This document shows, piece after piece, positions 52,910 to 62,604 of a stretch of 64,000 bases of DNA. Location: assembly GCF_010669285.1 (NCBI RefSeq), contig NZ_CP048711.1:1550001-1614000 (forward strand). The letters are read 5' to 3'. The first letter of the stretch is position 1. Each line of letters starts with the position of its first letter. Under the pieces are notes generated by a model. That model worked only from the letters and a program-made list of their open reading frames with translations, did not search any database and was not told the DNA's origin. Made by a program: the position numbers and the translations under genes. This DNA comes from Kineobactrum salinum (GTDB lineage Bacteria; Pseudomonadota; Gammaproteobacteria; Pseudomonadales; Halieaceae).

Positions 52910-55699
52910 CTAGACCTTGTAGACCTTCATAACTTCATCGCCGAGGTGATTAATCACCTTCACGGCGATCCGTCCACTCTTAGGCTTTTCAAACGGTCTT
53001 GAGGTATCACTATTGAGCGTATCCCAAGCTTCTTGATTAATCTCCGCCTTCAGCGTCGTCTTCAATGACTTGTACGGATCATTGGCACCAAGGAAATAGG
53101 CATGGCGGACGAAAAAACTTTCTTCGTTATAATCCGTATCAATAAACCAGCAGGCGATCCCTTCCGCGCCATCGCTGCGCACTTCCCCCGTATTGGGATG
53201 GAAGACATCAACGCCTCTGATCTGCACCTGAATCTGGTGGTCCTCTAGAGGTTGAATGTCGATATCAGGCTCGCCGAAGATCACAAACAGGTTGCCCTTG
53301 CCTGTGTTCTTCAAATCATCTGACATATGAAGATCGGCATTCATCCGTGCCTTTAATACCGGCACACGACCCAGCTTCTCAAACTCAGTCGAATGCGCGT
53401 CATAGTTAAACGCGCAAGCAATCAACACGTCGAAAGCGGCATCGGCAGCTTCTCGTGCCGCTTGCACGAGATCGGGACGTGACACCGTACCAAACTCCGG
53501 CCCGATAAAGATCGCGGCGCGTTTTTCCTCATCGCCCTCATCGACATAAACACCCTCGGCACAGACAAGCTCCCCCGGCCAGGGCGTAAGTGAGATAAGA
53601 TCGATCTTGTCTACCTTGTGGGCTTGCTGGACTCCGGCTGTCTTGAGGTTCTCAAGTATCATCTGCGCGAAGTTGTTGACCTCGTTGTATGTCGCCGATT
53701 TCTCCGAGATATCGATTAGTTCGTCATCAACCCCGACAGCCAGCGCCCTATGCGGCGACAGACTCTCAACCGTAAACGGCCCGGCAACACGGACCTTCTT
53801 CTTGTCCTCATAGGGCTTGTCATAAAGATATTCAAAATCAGCCTTAGCAGCGATAGAAGCGTCAATCTCGTTCTGACGCGCCGTACGTTTTTCCCACCAC
53901 TTTGCGTGAATGTCCTTTGCCTTACCATTCCAGCTATCGTCAGTCTCTCTAGGAATCTCCCACTCCTGCCAGTCTTCACCAACGACCTTATTCAAAGCGC
54001 CGAGCAGCGGCTCCAAGACCTCCTGAAACTTATCCCAGATCACATCGATCTCAGAATTATTCGCTATGGACTTAAGTGTTATATGAGGTACTCGTTCATA
54101 GACAAAGCCCTGACGAATGTCGCCGCGTGTGGATCTCGTAGAAGGTGCTGTTCCTGCTATGTCCGCCTCCTTCTCCAACCCATCTTTGGAATCTGCAAGC
54201 AGGTAGAACGGATAGCGCGCCCCCATAATTCTCGATCGCGCTAAAGCCAGTGCAACCCTCGATGTATCAATGGTAATCCAGCGCCTACCCCATTGCTCTG
54301 CCACATAAGCTGTCGTGCCGGAACCACACGTTGGGTCGAGCACAAGATCACCCGGGTCAGTTGTCATTAGCAAACATCGCTGGACCGTTTTCTGTGACGT
54401 TTGTACGATATACTGTTTTTGCTCAGCAAAACTCCCGAGAAAAGTATCTGTCCATAAAGCAGTGATCTCAGAAACAGAAAAGTCATTCAAGTAATTCACG
54501 CGAGACAAACTATTTTTCGCGACATGCAAACGGTTTGCCTTGCCCATTCTTTGTAAACCAACTTGGGTAGTCTTCCATGGCCGCATATAAACTTTCCCGC
54601 GATACTGGAACTCAAAGGAGGGATTTCCCTGTGTTGTCAGATCTCTCGGACTGTATAATCGGCCATCCTCTGGTATCGTGCGATCTCGCTTTTCTTGTGC
54701 AGTTAATCCACGCCTTTCATAATCTTCCAACTCGACCCATGAAAATGTTTTGGCAGAGCCATCATCAATTTTTTTTTCAAAGTAGGGCTGACGATATTTG
54801 CCTTTTGACTTATCTTTAAAATACCAAAGAATGTAGTCACACCTCGTTGCTAAAAAGTTTTGCTTTACTCCTCCTGTTGTTACAAAGGAAATCATTGTTG
54901 AAAAATTGCCTTCACCGAAGACTTCATCCATCAATGCCCTAACTCGATGAACATTTTCATCACCTATCTGAACGAAAACCGATCCGGTATCCGCCAAAAG
55001 ATCACGAGCCACGTTTAATCTATCTCTTAAGTAGCCAAGATAAGAATGAACTCCGTCACGCCAAGTATCTCTAAAAGCCTTTACTTGCTCCGGCTCTCTA
55101 GTGATCTTTTTAACGTTTCCGTCACTCACATCCCGACTGGTTGTTGACCACTGGAAATTAGAATTAAACTTGATTCCGTATGGAGGATCGAGATAGATGC
55201 ACTGAACCTTCCCTCGCAGTCCTTCCCGCTCTGCAAGTGAAGCCATTACCTGCAAACTGTCTCCCAAGATCATCCGGTTCGACCAATGCGCATCATGCTG
55301 ATAGAACTCGGTTTTCGAGTTCTCGTCCGGCAGCCCGTTAAAGTCTGCGAACAAGTCGCCCACAAAGCCGTCGTCCTGGCTGCTCTCCGAGTCCTTTTCA
55401 GCCTGCTCCGTTTGCCGCCGCAGATCATCGATCAGGACTTTGGGGTGAACCTTTTCCTGAATATAGAGCGGCGGCGCGTGAACCACCAAATCTGACCAGT
55501 CCTGCTCATCCTTACCCCGCCATACGAGCTGAGGGTCCAGATCACGATTGCGCCGCTCATAGGCTACGCGTATCGCGCTCTTGTCCTTTTCATGAAGAAC
55601 AGGCTCGTATTCAGCCGTCGGAATATATTTCCGCGACGCCTCTTCATGCGTTAACGTTTCGACCTGCTTCTTGACTTTTGGCTTTGGTGATCGTCCCAT
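52910..55699 (-). CDS. mod: Type III restriction-modification methyltransferase (Mod)
   Basis: 929 residues. DPPYGIKF (near residue 170) precedes the SAM-binding motif LDPTCGSGTTAYVAEQWGR (near 450), the beta-class order of N6-adenine methyltransferases typical of type III Mod. The region between carries target recognition. The long C-terminal half (~500-929) is larger than in classical Mod proteins. It begins 3 bp after the Res stop and ends 4 bp before the helicase start. It methylates one strand of an asymmetric site and gives the complex its specificity; the site cannot be read here. Confidence 0.92.
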   Translation of the reverse strand: MGRSPKPKVKKQVETLTHEEASRKYIPTAEYEPVLHEKDKSAIRVAYERRNRDLDPQLVWRGKDEQDWSDLVVHAPPLYIQEKVHPKVLIDDLRRQTEQAEKDSESSQDDGFVGDLFADFNGLPDENSKTEFYQHDAHWSNRMILGDSLQVMASLAEREGLRGKVQCIYLDPPYGIKFNSNFQWSTTSRDVSDGNVKKITREPEQVKAFRDTWRDGVHSYLGYLRDRLNVARDLLADTGSVFVQIGDENVHRVRALMDEVFGEGNFSTMISFVTTGGVKQNFLATRCDYILWYFKDKSKGKYRQPYFEKKIDDGSAKTFSWVELEDYERRGLTAQEKRDRTIPEDGRLYSPRDLTTQGNPSFEFQYRGKVYMRPWKTTQVGLQRMGKANRLHVAKNSLSRVNYLNDFSVSEITALWTDTFLGSFAEQKQYIVQTSQKTVQRCLLMTTDPGDLVLDPTCGSGTTAYVAEQWGRRWITIDTSRVALALARSRIMGARYPFYLLADSKDGLEKEADIAGTAPSTRSTRGDIRQGFVYERVPHITLKSIANNSEIDVIWDKFQEVLEPLLGALNKVVGEDWQEWEIPRETDDSWNGKAKDIHAKWWEKRTARQNEIDASIAAKADFEYLYDKPYEDKKKVRVAGPFTVESLSPHRALAVGVDDELIDISEKSATYNEVNNFAQMILENLKTAGVQQAHKVDKIDLISLTPWPGELVCAEGVYVDEGDEEKRAAIFIGPEFGTVSRPDLVQAAREAADAAFDVLIACAFNYDAHSTEFEKLGRVPVLKARMNADLHMSDDLKNTGKGNLFVIFGEPDIDIQPLEDHQIQVQIRGVDVFHPNTGEVRSDGAEGIACWFIDTDYNEESFFVRHAYFLGANDPYKSLKTTLKAEINQEAWDTLNSDTSRPFEKPKSGRIAVKVINHLGDEVMKVYKV

Positions 55700-55702
55700 T
55701 TC

Positions 55703-58700
55703 CTATTGTCCTTTCTTTACGGTGCCATCAAGTACACCGGATACCATCTTGTTGAATTCTTCTTCGACTTTCTGCTTAAAGTCATACTGCATTTCAAAGA
55801 CATCGCAAAACTCGGCAAACGCCCATATGCCGTAGGTTTCAAGATTATTCACGCCTGAAACCCAGTAAGTGTCCATGGTGATCTTCTTCTCTTTGGCATC
55901 TTCCCTGCGGTAACCTTTGATCTCTACGATCAGGTTTACGATCTCACCGGAGCCGTTATCAATCTGCACGATAAAATCGGGGCGATATGTCCTAACCTCT
56001 GACCCATAGCGGTAAGGAACTTCCAGTCCCAGGCTGTGGTTCTTCACATAGGCTTTTACATTCGGGTGCTCCTCAGCGACGCGGCAGAATTCACCTTCCC
56101 AGTCACTATCCAGAATGACCCAGTTGATATGACTCTTGAGGGGATTGGTCTCCCAGCGGTCGGTTTTCGATGTAGTGAAACTGACATGCGCCGTTGATCC
56201 CTTGGGGTTATAGGGATCAAGCATCGCCTTGATAGGGCGGTTCTTTTCTTTCTCGGCATGCGTGATCGCGGCTGTAATCCGAGAACAGGCCATATCGGCG
56301 AGTTCCTGGTACATGAGCTGCGCCGGATAGGTTCCACCCTTGCAAACAAGGCAGGTATCGAGCCACTGCTTGGTAATGCGCTTTAACTGCCCGAATAGAT
56401 GTAGCTTTGGCTCTTCCCCCGGATCACGCCATTTTGTGTAGAGCAGGCGCTGCGTCAAATGAAACAACAAGGTTGAATGGCGCAAATCACCGGTGTGCAC
56501 GAGATTAAGATCTACTCCTTCACCGATAATCCCTGTGTTGTGTGTTACGGACGGGCCAACAATATCGGGCGTGAGTTCGAGCACATGATCCGGTGTAAAT
56601 TCTGCCGTCAACCTTTCTTCCGGTAACTCGACCCTGTAACCGGTCACACGGGGGAACGTGATCTTCAACGCATCGCGTTCGGGACGGATCGCCTTAACCT
56701 GAATAGTGGGACGCGGCGGCTGGGGAGGCGAAACGACAGGCTTGTCCGTGAAGTCAAAGGGAATTCCCAGTACGTCGGCATATTCTACATTAAAAAGTCC
56801 TTCTTCATTCAAGTCATAAGACTGCCGCCTCAAGGCACGGCCAATGACCTGCTCACAAAGAAGCTGCGTTCCGAACGCCCTCACGCCAAGAACATGGGTT
56901 ACAGTATTGGCGTCCCAGCCTTCTGTGAGCATCGACACCGAAACAACACAGCGGATATTGCCGCCGAGTGTCTCTGGCTTGCCCACGGTGTTCATGACCT
57001 CACGTAATAAAGATTGATCCGTGATGTTTTCAGCCTGTTTGATATCACCCGTTCTCTCGAGAATTTCGCGGCGAAACCGGTCAATTTCATCGGCGGCCAT
57101 TTCACGGAAGTTTTTATCGAGCGCATCGCCAGACTCTAACTGCTCGCTATCAATCAACAGCGTATTTGGTTTTGCCAAGGGGTTGCCGTATTCGTCAAAG
57201 TTTCTGAACAATGCCAACCGCCCGTTTTCCAGTTCGGTTGATCCATCCTCATTTTCGCGGTGGAACCCTGAGATGTAGTCATAAACGAGTTTTGAAGTTG
57301 AGGTGTTGTTACACACGACGATGAAGCAGGGCGGGACACTTATCCTAGCTTCTTCCCACAATCTGAATGTTTTCTCGTAATGCCCGTAAAGTGCCTCCAG
57401 AGCCGTTTGCAGTTCGACAGGAATGCTTAAGGGATCGAGCTTGTCGGCCTTACCCCGCCCTTTCTTGGGCATCTTCGTACCAATATGCTTCCACAGCTCA
57501 CGGAACTTGGGCATCTCCGCGCCGGGAATATTATCAGCGACCGGTACGCGCGGCAGTTTGACGATTCCGCACTCAATCGCGTCCATGAGCGAGAAATCGC
57601 TCATCGTCCAGGGAAACAGCGTCCCTTCCGCATAACCCGAGCCACTCAGGAAAAACGGTGTCGCCGACAGGTCGATGATATTATTCACCCCAAGCTTCTT
57701 GGATACGGTCTTAATGCCGTTGATCCAAACGCGGGCGGCTTCGCGATTTTGATCTGCTTCCTTTTTGTCATCGCCCTTCAAATCGTCTTCGTCGGGCTCG
57801 CCCGGCTTTTCCTGATAGCAGTGGTGAGCTTCGTCATTGATAACCATGACATTTTTCATGCCCATTAATTCAGGCATAACGCGCTGGAGCATCTGGCCTT
57901 CGGTTTCGAGCGTATTGAGGTCCTTACCTGTCTTTCCTTTAAGCAAGGCACGGCCGCCGGCTGAAAGCTCTACTCTCTCGCGAAGCTTGAAGGCGTGGTA
58001 ATTGGTAATAACGATCTTGGCCCTTTCAAGGTCGGGCATGAGATCGCTGGGAACAATTTCTCGGCTTTTATAGTAGCTATCCGGATCGTTCGGTTGCAGC
58101 ACACGGAGTCGGTCCTTGATGGTCAGACCCGGCGCGACGATCAAAAACCCGCGCGTAAACTTCTTACTGGCGGGTTGCCTGACGGCGTTTATGGTCTGCC
58201 AGGCGATAAGCATGGACATCACCGTGGTCTTACCGGCTCCGGTAGCGAGTTTCAGTGCGATTCTGATTAATCCCGGATTGGCGTCTTCATTCGCATCTCG
58301 TAGATAATCAAGGAATTTTTTTCCTGTCTTACCGATCTTGGGCGCTACCTCGATGAGCCAGATCGCAACCTCTGCAGCTTCGACCTGGCAGAAGAACGGC
58401 CTGATCCCGTTGAACTCATGGTGTCGCCAGTGTTTGAGAAGACGGGCGGTGTCCGGCGTTACCAGCCAGTCCCTCTCATTGGGTAGAACCCGCCATTGAT
58501 CTACGTGGCTACGCAGTTCATTGATGATCGAGATCGGATCATATTTCTGGCCTCCATCCCCTAAACCCATTGACTCATCGAACAGGTCTTCTGACTTCCT
58601 TCCCTTTTGCTTTTTGGACTGGGGGATCGGCGTAATGAATTCGGCACGTCTCCTGGAATCCACCACATTCTGGTTCGGCAGGCCATCTATCAATTCCCAA

Positions 58701-58762
58701 TGTTGGGACGGATACTCATATGGCGAATTCAGTATCGGCTTTTTGAAAAATGCATCTGACAT
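55703..58762 (-). CDS. res: Type III restriction enzyme Res subunit (DEAD-like helicase-nuclease)
   Basis: 1019 residues with SF2 helicase motifs: Walker A LATGAGKTTVMSML (~172), VINDEAHHCYQ (motif II), DLSATPFF (motif III) and EQVIGRALRRQSYD (motif VI). The C-terminus carries a PD-(D/E)xK nuclease (YRPDFIVQIDNGSGEIVNLIVEIKGYRRE; Asp, Glu-x-Lys). This is the ATP-dependent cleavage subunit that acts with Mod. It starts 105 bp after the AbiEii gene. Confidence 0.92.
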   Translation of the reverse strand: MSDAFFKKPILNSPYEYPSQHWELIDGLPNQNVVDSRRRAEFITPIPQSKKQKGRKSEDLFDESMGLGDGGQKYDPISIINELRSHVDQWRVLPNERDWLVTPDTARLLKHWRHHEFNGIRPFFCQVEAAEVAIWLIEVAPKIGKTGKKFLDYLRDANEDANPGLIRIALKLATGAGKTTVMSMLIAWQTINAVRQPASKKFTRGFLIVAPGLTIKDRLRVLQPNDPDSYYKSREIVPSDLMPDLERAKIVITNYHAFKLRERVELSAGGRALLKGKTGKDLNTLETEGQMLQRVMPELMGMKNVMVINDEAHHCYQEKPGEPDEDDLKGDDKKEADQNREAARVWINGIKTVSKKLGVNNIIDLSATPFFLSGSGYAEGTLFPWTMSDFSLMDAIECGIVKLPRVPVADNIPGAEMPKFRELWKHIGTKMPKKGRGKADKLDPLSIPVELQTALEALYGHYEKTFRLWEEARISVPPCFIVVCNNTSTSKLVYDYISGFHRENEDGSTELENGRLALFRNFDEYGNPLAKPNTLLIDSEQLESGDALDKNFREMAADEIDRFRREILERTGDIKQAENITDQSLLREVMNTVGKPETLGGNIRCVVSVSMLTEGWDANTVTHVLGVRAFGTQLLCEQVIGRALRRQSYDLNEEGLFNVEYADVLGIPFDFTDKPVVSPPQPPRPTIQVKAIRPERDALKITFPRVTGYRVELPEERLTAEFTPDHVLELTPDIVGPSVTHNTGIIGEGVDLNLVHTGDLRHSTLLFHLTQRLLYTKWRDPGEEPKLHLFGQLKRITKQWLDTCLVCKGGTYPAQLMYQELADMACSRITAAITHAEKEKNRPIKAMLDPYNPKGSTAHVSFTTSKTDRWETNPLKSHINWVILDSDWEGEFCRVAEEHPNVKAYVKNHSLGLEVPYRYGSEVRTYRPDFIVQIDNGSGEIVNLIVEIKGYRREDAKEKKITMDTYWVSGVNNLETYGIWAFAEFCDVFEMQYDFKQKVEEEFNKMVSGVLDGTVKKGQ

Positions 58763-58867
58763 GCCGTTATTGTTCTCCCCTGTTCAAAAAACGAGCAAAT
58801 TTGAATTGTTGTTAAAAAACGTACCTAAAGTTGATACGCGAACACAGCATTATTCTCAATTCCTATC

Positions 58868-60334
58868 TTAGTAGTCTGTGCGTTCATAAATTCCCATACG
58901 TCCCATACAATTCCATCCGCTCTTACCCTTGTGCGGGTTGAGCTTTCCGTTCATCTTCTTGCGCTTGAACGTTTTCTGGCACATTGGGCAGCGAAAGACA
59001 TAGGTCGGTCCGTTATGTTGGCTTACCGAAGTTTGCCGTCGTCCCGAGGGCCTGCGCCGGGACACAGTCAATTCCCTTCTGCCTTGCGGCAATCCAAGCG
59101 ATTGCGTGTCACCCGAAGCGGAACTGACGGTCGGGACCGACATTGAACCGGGACTGAGTTCCACTTGGTAGAGTGGCACAAACACCTTGTTAGTAATAGA
59201 CGCGCTGTTGATGTTGCTGATGCTGTAGGCCCTGATCTGTCGATTATCCGCACGGACCCCGTAGAGGAGCACGTTGCCATTCTGCGCGCGTCTCAACGAA
59301 TAGGGCTCGATAATACGGGTACTGCGCCTGCCCTGCTGATCGGTGTAATCGAGTTCTACACATAGCCTGTTACCGGCGGCAAACCGTATCACCTCCAGCG
59401 ATCCACCCTGGGTTGTTCTCAGGCCCAATCGGCCATAGGTCGGTCGATAAAGCTCGCCTTCTCCAGCTACAGCACCCAGCGCCGGTCTTGCAACTTCAAT
59501 GGCACCTTCGAGCCAGTCAAAAAATTCCGGTAAGGCCTCCCAATAAACATCCAGTGACGGCAGTGATGGCAACTGGTGTGCCAGCATCGGCGCCCAGTTC
59601 TGCTCCAACGTGTCTCTGTAGTTCGCCATGGCGGCAAAGCCGGGCCGCTCGATTTTCTTGTAAGCACACTTCCGATTGAGGACATCCCTCACAACGGCGG
59701 ATGCCGGAAGATTGTCATTCCGATAGAGGTTGACTACATCGTAGAGATCGCGCGGCCTCCCGCGTTCTCCCAAAGCACGGACTTTCTCGCCGAAGATCTC
59801 CGGATAGGCATAGCAATCGATATGAATACCCTCGCCCGGCTCATCACTATAGCCATGAAACACCGGCTGGCGAGACGGCGGCATCACGAGCACTTCGTCT
59901 GAGGTGAGATCAAACTTGATCTTGGGAAAGTTCTTGTTTCCCTTGACGAAGAAGCTTTGATAGTAAACACGCCCCTCGCAAGAACGGCCGCCTCTGGGGT
60001 TGTCATAGATATCGAACTTGAATCTATCGGTGGGGATTTCAATGCCCGACTGGTCATAGAGCCACTCTGCCATTTCCGAAAAACGATCAAGCAAGAATCG
60101 CTCGTCAAGGTGTCCGTCGTCGCGTAACGTAAAATCCAAGTCCTCGGAGAAACGATACGTCTCGAAATAACACTTCTTCAGGCAGGTTCCGCCCTTAAAT
60201 ATCCATGATTCAGCCAATCGTTCGTTGGCATTGACCGCTGCCAGCAACCATCCGAGAACGTAGTCCTTTTCAACGACGACCGGCGTTAAGCCTGTTTCAT
60301 CAGCGAGCGCTAGCAGTTCATCCCTGTCAATCAT
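58868..60334 (-). CDS. abiEii: AbiEii-type nucleotidyltransferase toxin with WYL-like and zinc-finger-like C-terminus
   Basis: 488 residues. Residues ~1-250 are an AbiEii/AbiGii nucleotidyltransferase (VVEKDYVLGWLLAAV, WIFKGGTCLKKCYFETYRFSEDLDF, then FGEKVRALGERGRPRDLYDVVNLY). Residues ~310-400 resemble a WYL domain (LRTTQGGSLEVIRFAAGNRLCVELDY ... IIEPYSLRRAQNGNVLLYGV ... FVPLYQVEL). The tail has Cys449-x2-Cys452, His468 and Cys476, a zinc-finger-like pattern. AbiEii toxins transfer nucleotides to tRNA acceptor ends. The gene overlaps the AbiEi gene by 8 bp. The added domains may sense ligand or nucleic acid. Confidence 0.88.
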   Translation of the reverse strand: MIDRDELLALADETGLTPVVVEKDYVLGWLLAAVNANERLAESWIFKGGTCLKKCYFETYRFSEDLDFTLRDDGHLDERFLLDRFSEMAEWLYDQSGIEIPTDRFKFDIYDNPRGGRSCEGRVYYQSFFVKGNKNFPKIKFDLTSDEVLVMPPSRQPVFHGYSDEPGEGIHIDCYAYPEIFGEKVRALGERGRPRDLYDVVNLYRNDNLPASAVVRDVLNRKCAYKKIERPGFAAMANYRDTLEQNWAPMLAHQLPSLPSLDVYWEALPEFFDWLEGAIEVARPALGAVAGEGELYRPTYGRLGLRTTQGGSLEVIRFAAGNRLCVELDYTDQQGRRSTRIIEPYSLRRAQNGNVLLYGVRADNRQIRAYSISNINSASITNKVFVPLYQVELSPGSMSVPTVSSASGDTQSLGLPQGRRELTVSRRRPSGRRQTSVSQHNGPTYVFRCPMCQKTFKRKKMNGKLNPHKGKSGWNCMGRMGIYERTDY

Positions 60335-61127
60335 TAATCGCGTAGTCCTTTGGCACCCACAATCTCCAGCGGGTCATCAGCTTTGCGTTTTTCGCTTTCC
60401 TATCCAGGTACGCGTATCCCTGCGTAAGGCGCTTGCGGCACGCATCGATAAACCAGCTTTCAAAACCGAGATACTCCGCGACAAATCCAAGCTTCTTGAA
60501 TAACGCACCGCTTTCAAACTTGTCCGCGTACCCAAGCAACGTTTCTCTGTCACTGGTTGATGCGTACTCCTTCTTATATGTGGCAATCACATCCATGCTG
60601 TGCTGCAATCCCGCACCGATGAACGGATCATCAAGGATATCGAGCACCGTCTTGTGGGGGTCGGACACCTGAACCTTAATACGTCCACGCCACACCGTCT
60701 TAGTCCCAAAAAGCCGGCTTTCAGGAATGTGATCGATAAAAAAGCCGACACCTTGGTGCTTGGCCTCTCCTGTTAACGTCCTTTTATTTGTCAGTACACA
60801 AATCGATCTAAAAAGCTGCTCCGTGAGTTCCCAGTGCTCAAGAGCCGACCATCCTCCCACATAACCGGGCTCGTAGAGTTCGGGAACAAGAATCCATGGA
60901 TCATCGAGCACCTGACTCTTGCCCAACGCTGTCGGCTGTACAGGTACATATAGACCATGAGCCACCCTACGAACGACACCCTGGTTGTGCCATCCGGCCA
61001 GGAGCCTGGCAGCTTTCTGCCTATCCAGTTCGAGGACTCGCGCGGCATCCTCGGCACGAATCATGCCGTTGGTAGCCTGGAGCAATAAAGCGAGCCGCTT
61101 ATGTCTGAGAGATACCTGGTCTTTCAT
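60327..61127 (-). CDS. abiEi: AbiEi-family antitoxin
   Basis: 266 residues: an N-terminal winged helix (HKRLALLLQATNGMIRAEDAARVLELDRQKAARLLAGWHNQGVVRRVAHGLYVPVQ) and an AbiEi C-terminal domain (WILVPELYEPGYVGGWSALEHWELTEQLF ... DPHKTVLDILDDPFIGAG). It neutralises the AbiEii toxin and represses its own promoter in type IV toxin-antitoxin systems. It overlaps the toxin gene start and is the first gene of the minus-strand defence block. The likely operator is the palindrome at 61183-61196. Confidence 0.9.
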   Translation of the reverse strand: MKDQVSLRHKRLALLLQATNGMIRAEDAARVLELDRQKAARLLAGWHNQGVVRRVAHGLYVPVQPTALGKSQVLDDPWILVPELYEPGYVGGWSALEHWELTEQLFRSICVLTNKRTLTGEAKHQGVGFFIDHIPESRLFGTKTVWRGRIKVQVSDPHKTVLDILDDPFIGAGLQHSMDVIATYKKEYASTSDRETLLGYADKFESGALFKKLGFVAEYLGFESWFIDACRKRLTQGYAYLDRKAKNAKLMTRWRLWVPKDYAIND

Positions 61128-61182
61128 GTAACTATATAGAACAGCAGAACATGACGTTTTTCAAATAATTTCGTGCCAGATT

Positions 61183-61196
61183 ATATAGCGCTATAT
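61183..61196. promoter_or_regulatory. Palindromic operator upstream of abiEi
   Basis: ATATAGCGCTATAT is a perfect 14-bp palindrome about 56 bp upstream of the antitoxin start, with a related half site CTATATAG at about 61131-61138. AbiEi proteins bind inverted repeats in their own promoter, so autoregulation is likely. Confidence 0.6.
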
Positions 61197-61269
61197 GGAA
61201 TATCAACATATTACTTATTTTGGGTAAATTGGAGCTATTGGTTATAGTTGAATTCTCAAAGGGTTGTTA

Positions 61270-61311
61270 GACGACAATTACTTTAACCGGCCAAACAAAG
61301 TAATTGTCGTC
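61270..61311. repeat. 15-bp perfect inverted repeat
   Basis: GACGACAATTACTTT (61270-61284) and AAAGTAATTGTCGTC (61297-61311) are exact complements around a 12-base loop. It could be a terminator-like hairpin, a transposon-end pair or a recombinase binding site; there is no T-run. Confidence 0.7.
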
Positions 61312-61319
61312 AGATACTT

Positions 61320-61376
61320 TAGCCTGGGTACCGCCCCTTCCAGTCCGTCCCGCTCTGCCGGGGATCTGCTCAAACA
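61320..61376 (+). repeat. Direct repeat, copy A
   Basis: This 57-bp stretch starting TAGCCTGGGTACCGC matches 62252-62308 at about 82% by eye, including GGGATCTG near its end. Possible attachment or accessory site of the neighbouring recombinases. Confidence 0.65.
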
Positions 61377-61600
61377 GGCTCTTCATCATTAACGGGGCTC
61401 AAACTAGCAGATGAGTATCAATTTTAGAATTGAAACGCGCATATGCTTATTCAACGATATATTTAAAATCTTCCGTATCCGATTGATTATTCGCGTATTT
61501 TTACAAAATGCAACCAATTGCAGCAACCCATACCCCTGCAACGCTCACTCAATCTGACATTATCGGTCTGTCAATCAAAAATCCCGTCCGCCCTGTGTTC

Positions 61601-61629
61601 GATAAGTGGTGCCACTGGCACCACTTATC
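61601..61629. repeat. 29-bp palindrome
   Basis: GATAAGTGGTGCC and its complement GGCACCACTTATC surround the 3-base centre ACT; with A-T pairing only one base is unpaired. Such length without a T-run points to a protein binding or recombination site rather than a terminator. Confidence 0.75.
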
Positions 61630-62251
61630 CCGCCGGGAGCTGACGGGTTTCCAGTCTCACGCCGTCGCGGCTAACCGCAAGTGGTTCCAGTGCAACCATA
61701 AAACCGCGACCGGCAGTGACGGGGTTTCCGTTATCCCAGCCGCAGCCTGCGCGCTCAGAGCCATCAGTAATCGTCTGCGCGCCGATGCCAAGCCCAAGTC
61801 ACTGCCAAGCGCAGCGGGTAGTGACGTGGGCGCAGCAAACCTCTCCTGTCGCGACGTACCCCCACTCACAGCCGACTGCTTTCCGGGACTCCTACCCAGG
61901 GACTGGCCCGAGTCGTCTCATTCCCACGCAATCCGTGCGCCTGGCGGGCGCCGCGCAGGTGGTTACACTGTAACCACAAACCCCGTCAGCGTGCGACGGG
62001 TTAAAACCCCACCACATCTTGACCGGGTTTATTGTGACAACCGCATTATCGGTTGTTCTATAGTCCACCCAACACCGGAATATACCCGTGGCCACTACGG
62101 AAAAGTGGCAAGGAAGACCCCACCTTGCATTCGCAAACGGGGTAGGCGGATTTCGGTGGTATTGGAATCTGCTGAACGCGTCGTCAAGGGCCTTCCTCGA
62201 CGCAACGGTCAGTAATGGCCGGGTCCATCTTCGAAGCACCACGATGCCCTA

Positions 62252-62308
62252 TAGCCTGGGTACCGCTCTTTCCAACCCATCCCGCTTTTCCAGGGATCTG
62301 TTCCAACA
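62252..62308 (+). repeat. Direct repeat, copy B
   Basis: Second copy of the TAGCCTGGGTACCGC repeat, 932 bp from copy A in the same orientation and about 300 bp upstream of the first recombinase gene. Confidence 0.65.
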
Positions 62309-62604
62309 CCGCTGTTGATGGCACGGGACTCCTGTCCTGGTCCATTCACTGTTTCTTCAACCACGCAAATGCGCTGACGGTCAGCGCGTTCTGCCCAATC
62401 TACCCAGGAGGTAATTCCACCCCAGCCTCAGGCTGGATAACCGTTGGTTTGCACGGGCCAGTTTTCTGCGAAAACACACCGTGCTGTCTATGGCCAGACA
62501 CATTCAGGTCAACCGGGATTGGTGTCCCGTGATCGTACCGCCCAGCGGGCCTGCGCAGCTTCAGTTGCCAGGTGATCAGAAACACTCACCGAAGGATCAA
62601 CACT

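Larger units (their letters stand above)
61128..62604. other. 1.5 kb without a convincing gene, rich in palindromes and repeats
   Basis: The stretch between the defence block and the recombinases contains a 15-bp inverted repeat (61270-61311), a 29-bp palindrome (61601-61629), a smaller hairpin ACAACCG/CGGTTGT (62037-62056) and a direct repeat pair (61320-61376 and 62252-62308). A 235-codon plus-strand frame from 61508 has no ribosome site, spans the palindrome and looks non-coding. The region could hold recombination sites, a regulatory RNA or both. Confidence 0.6.

Noticed and set aside
61508-62215. 235-codon plus-strand frame
   Set aside because: No ribosome site, unnatural composition, and it runs through a perfect 29-bp palindrome; no family is recognised.
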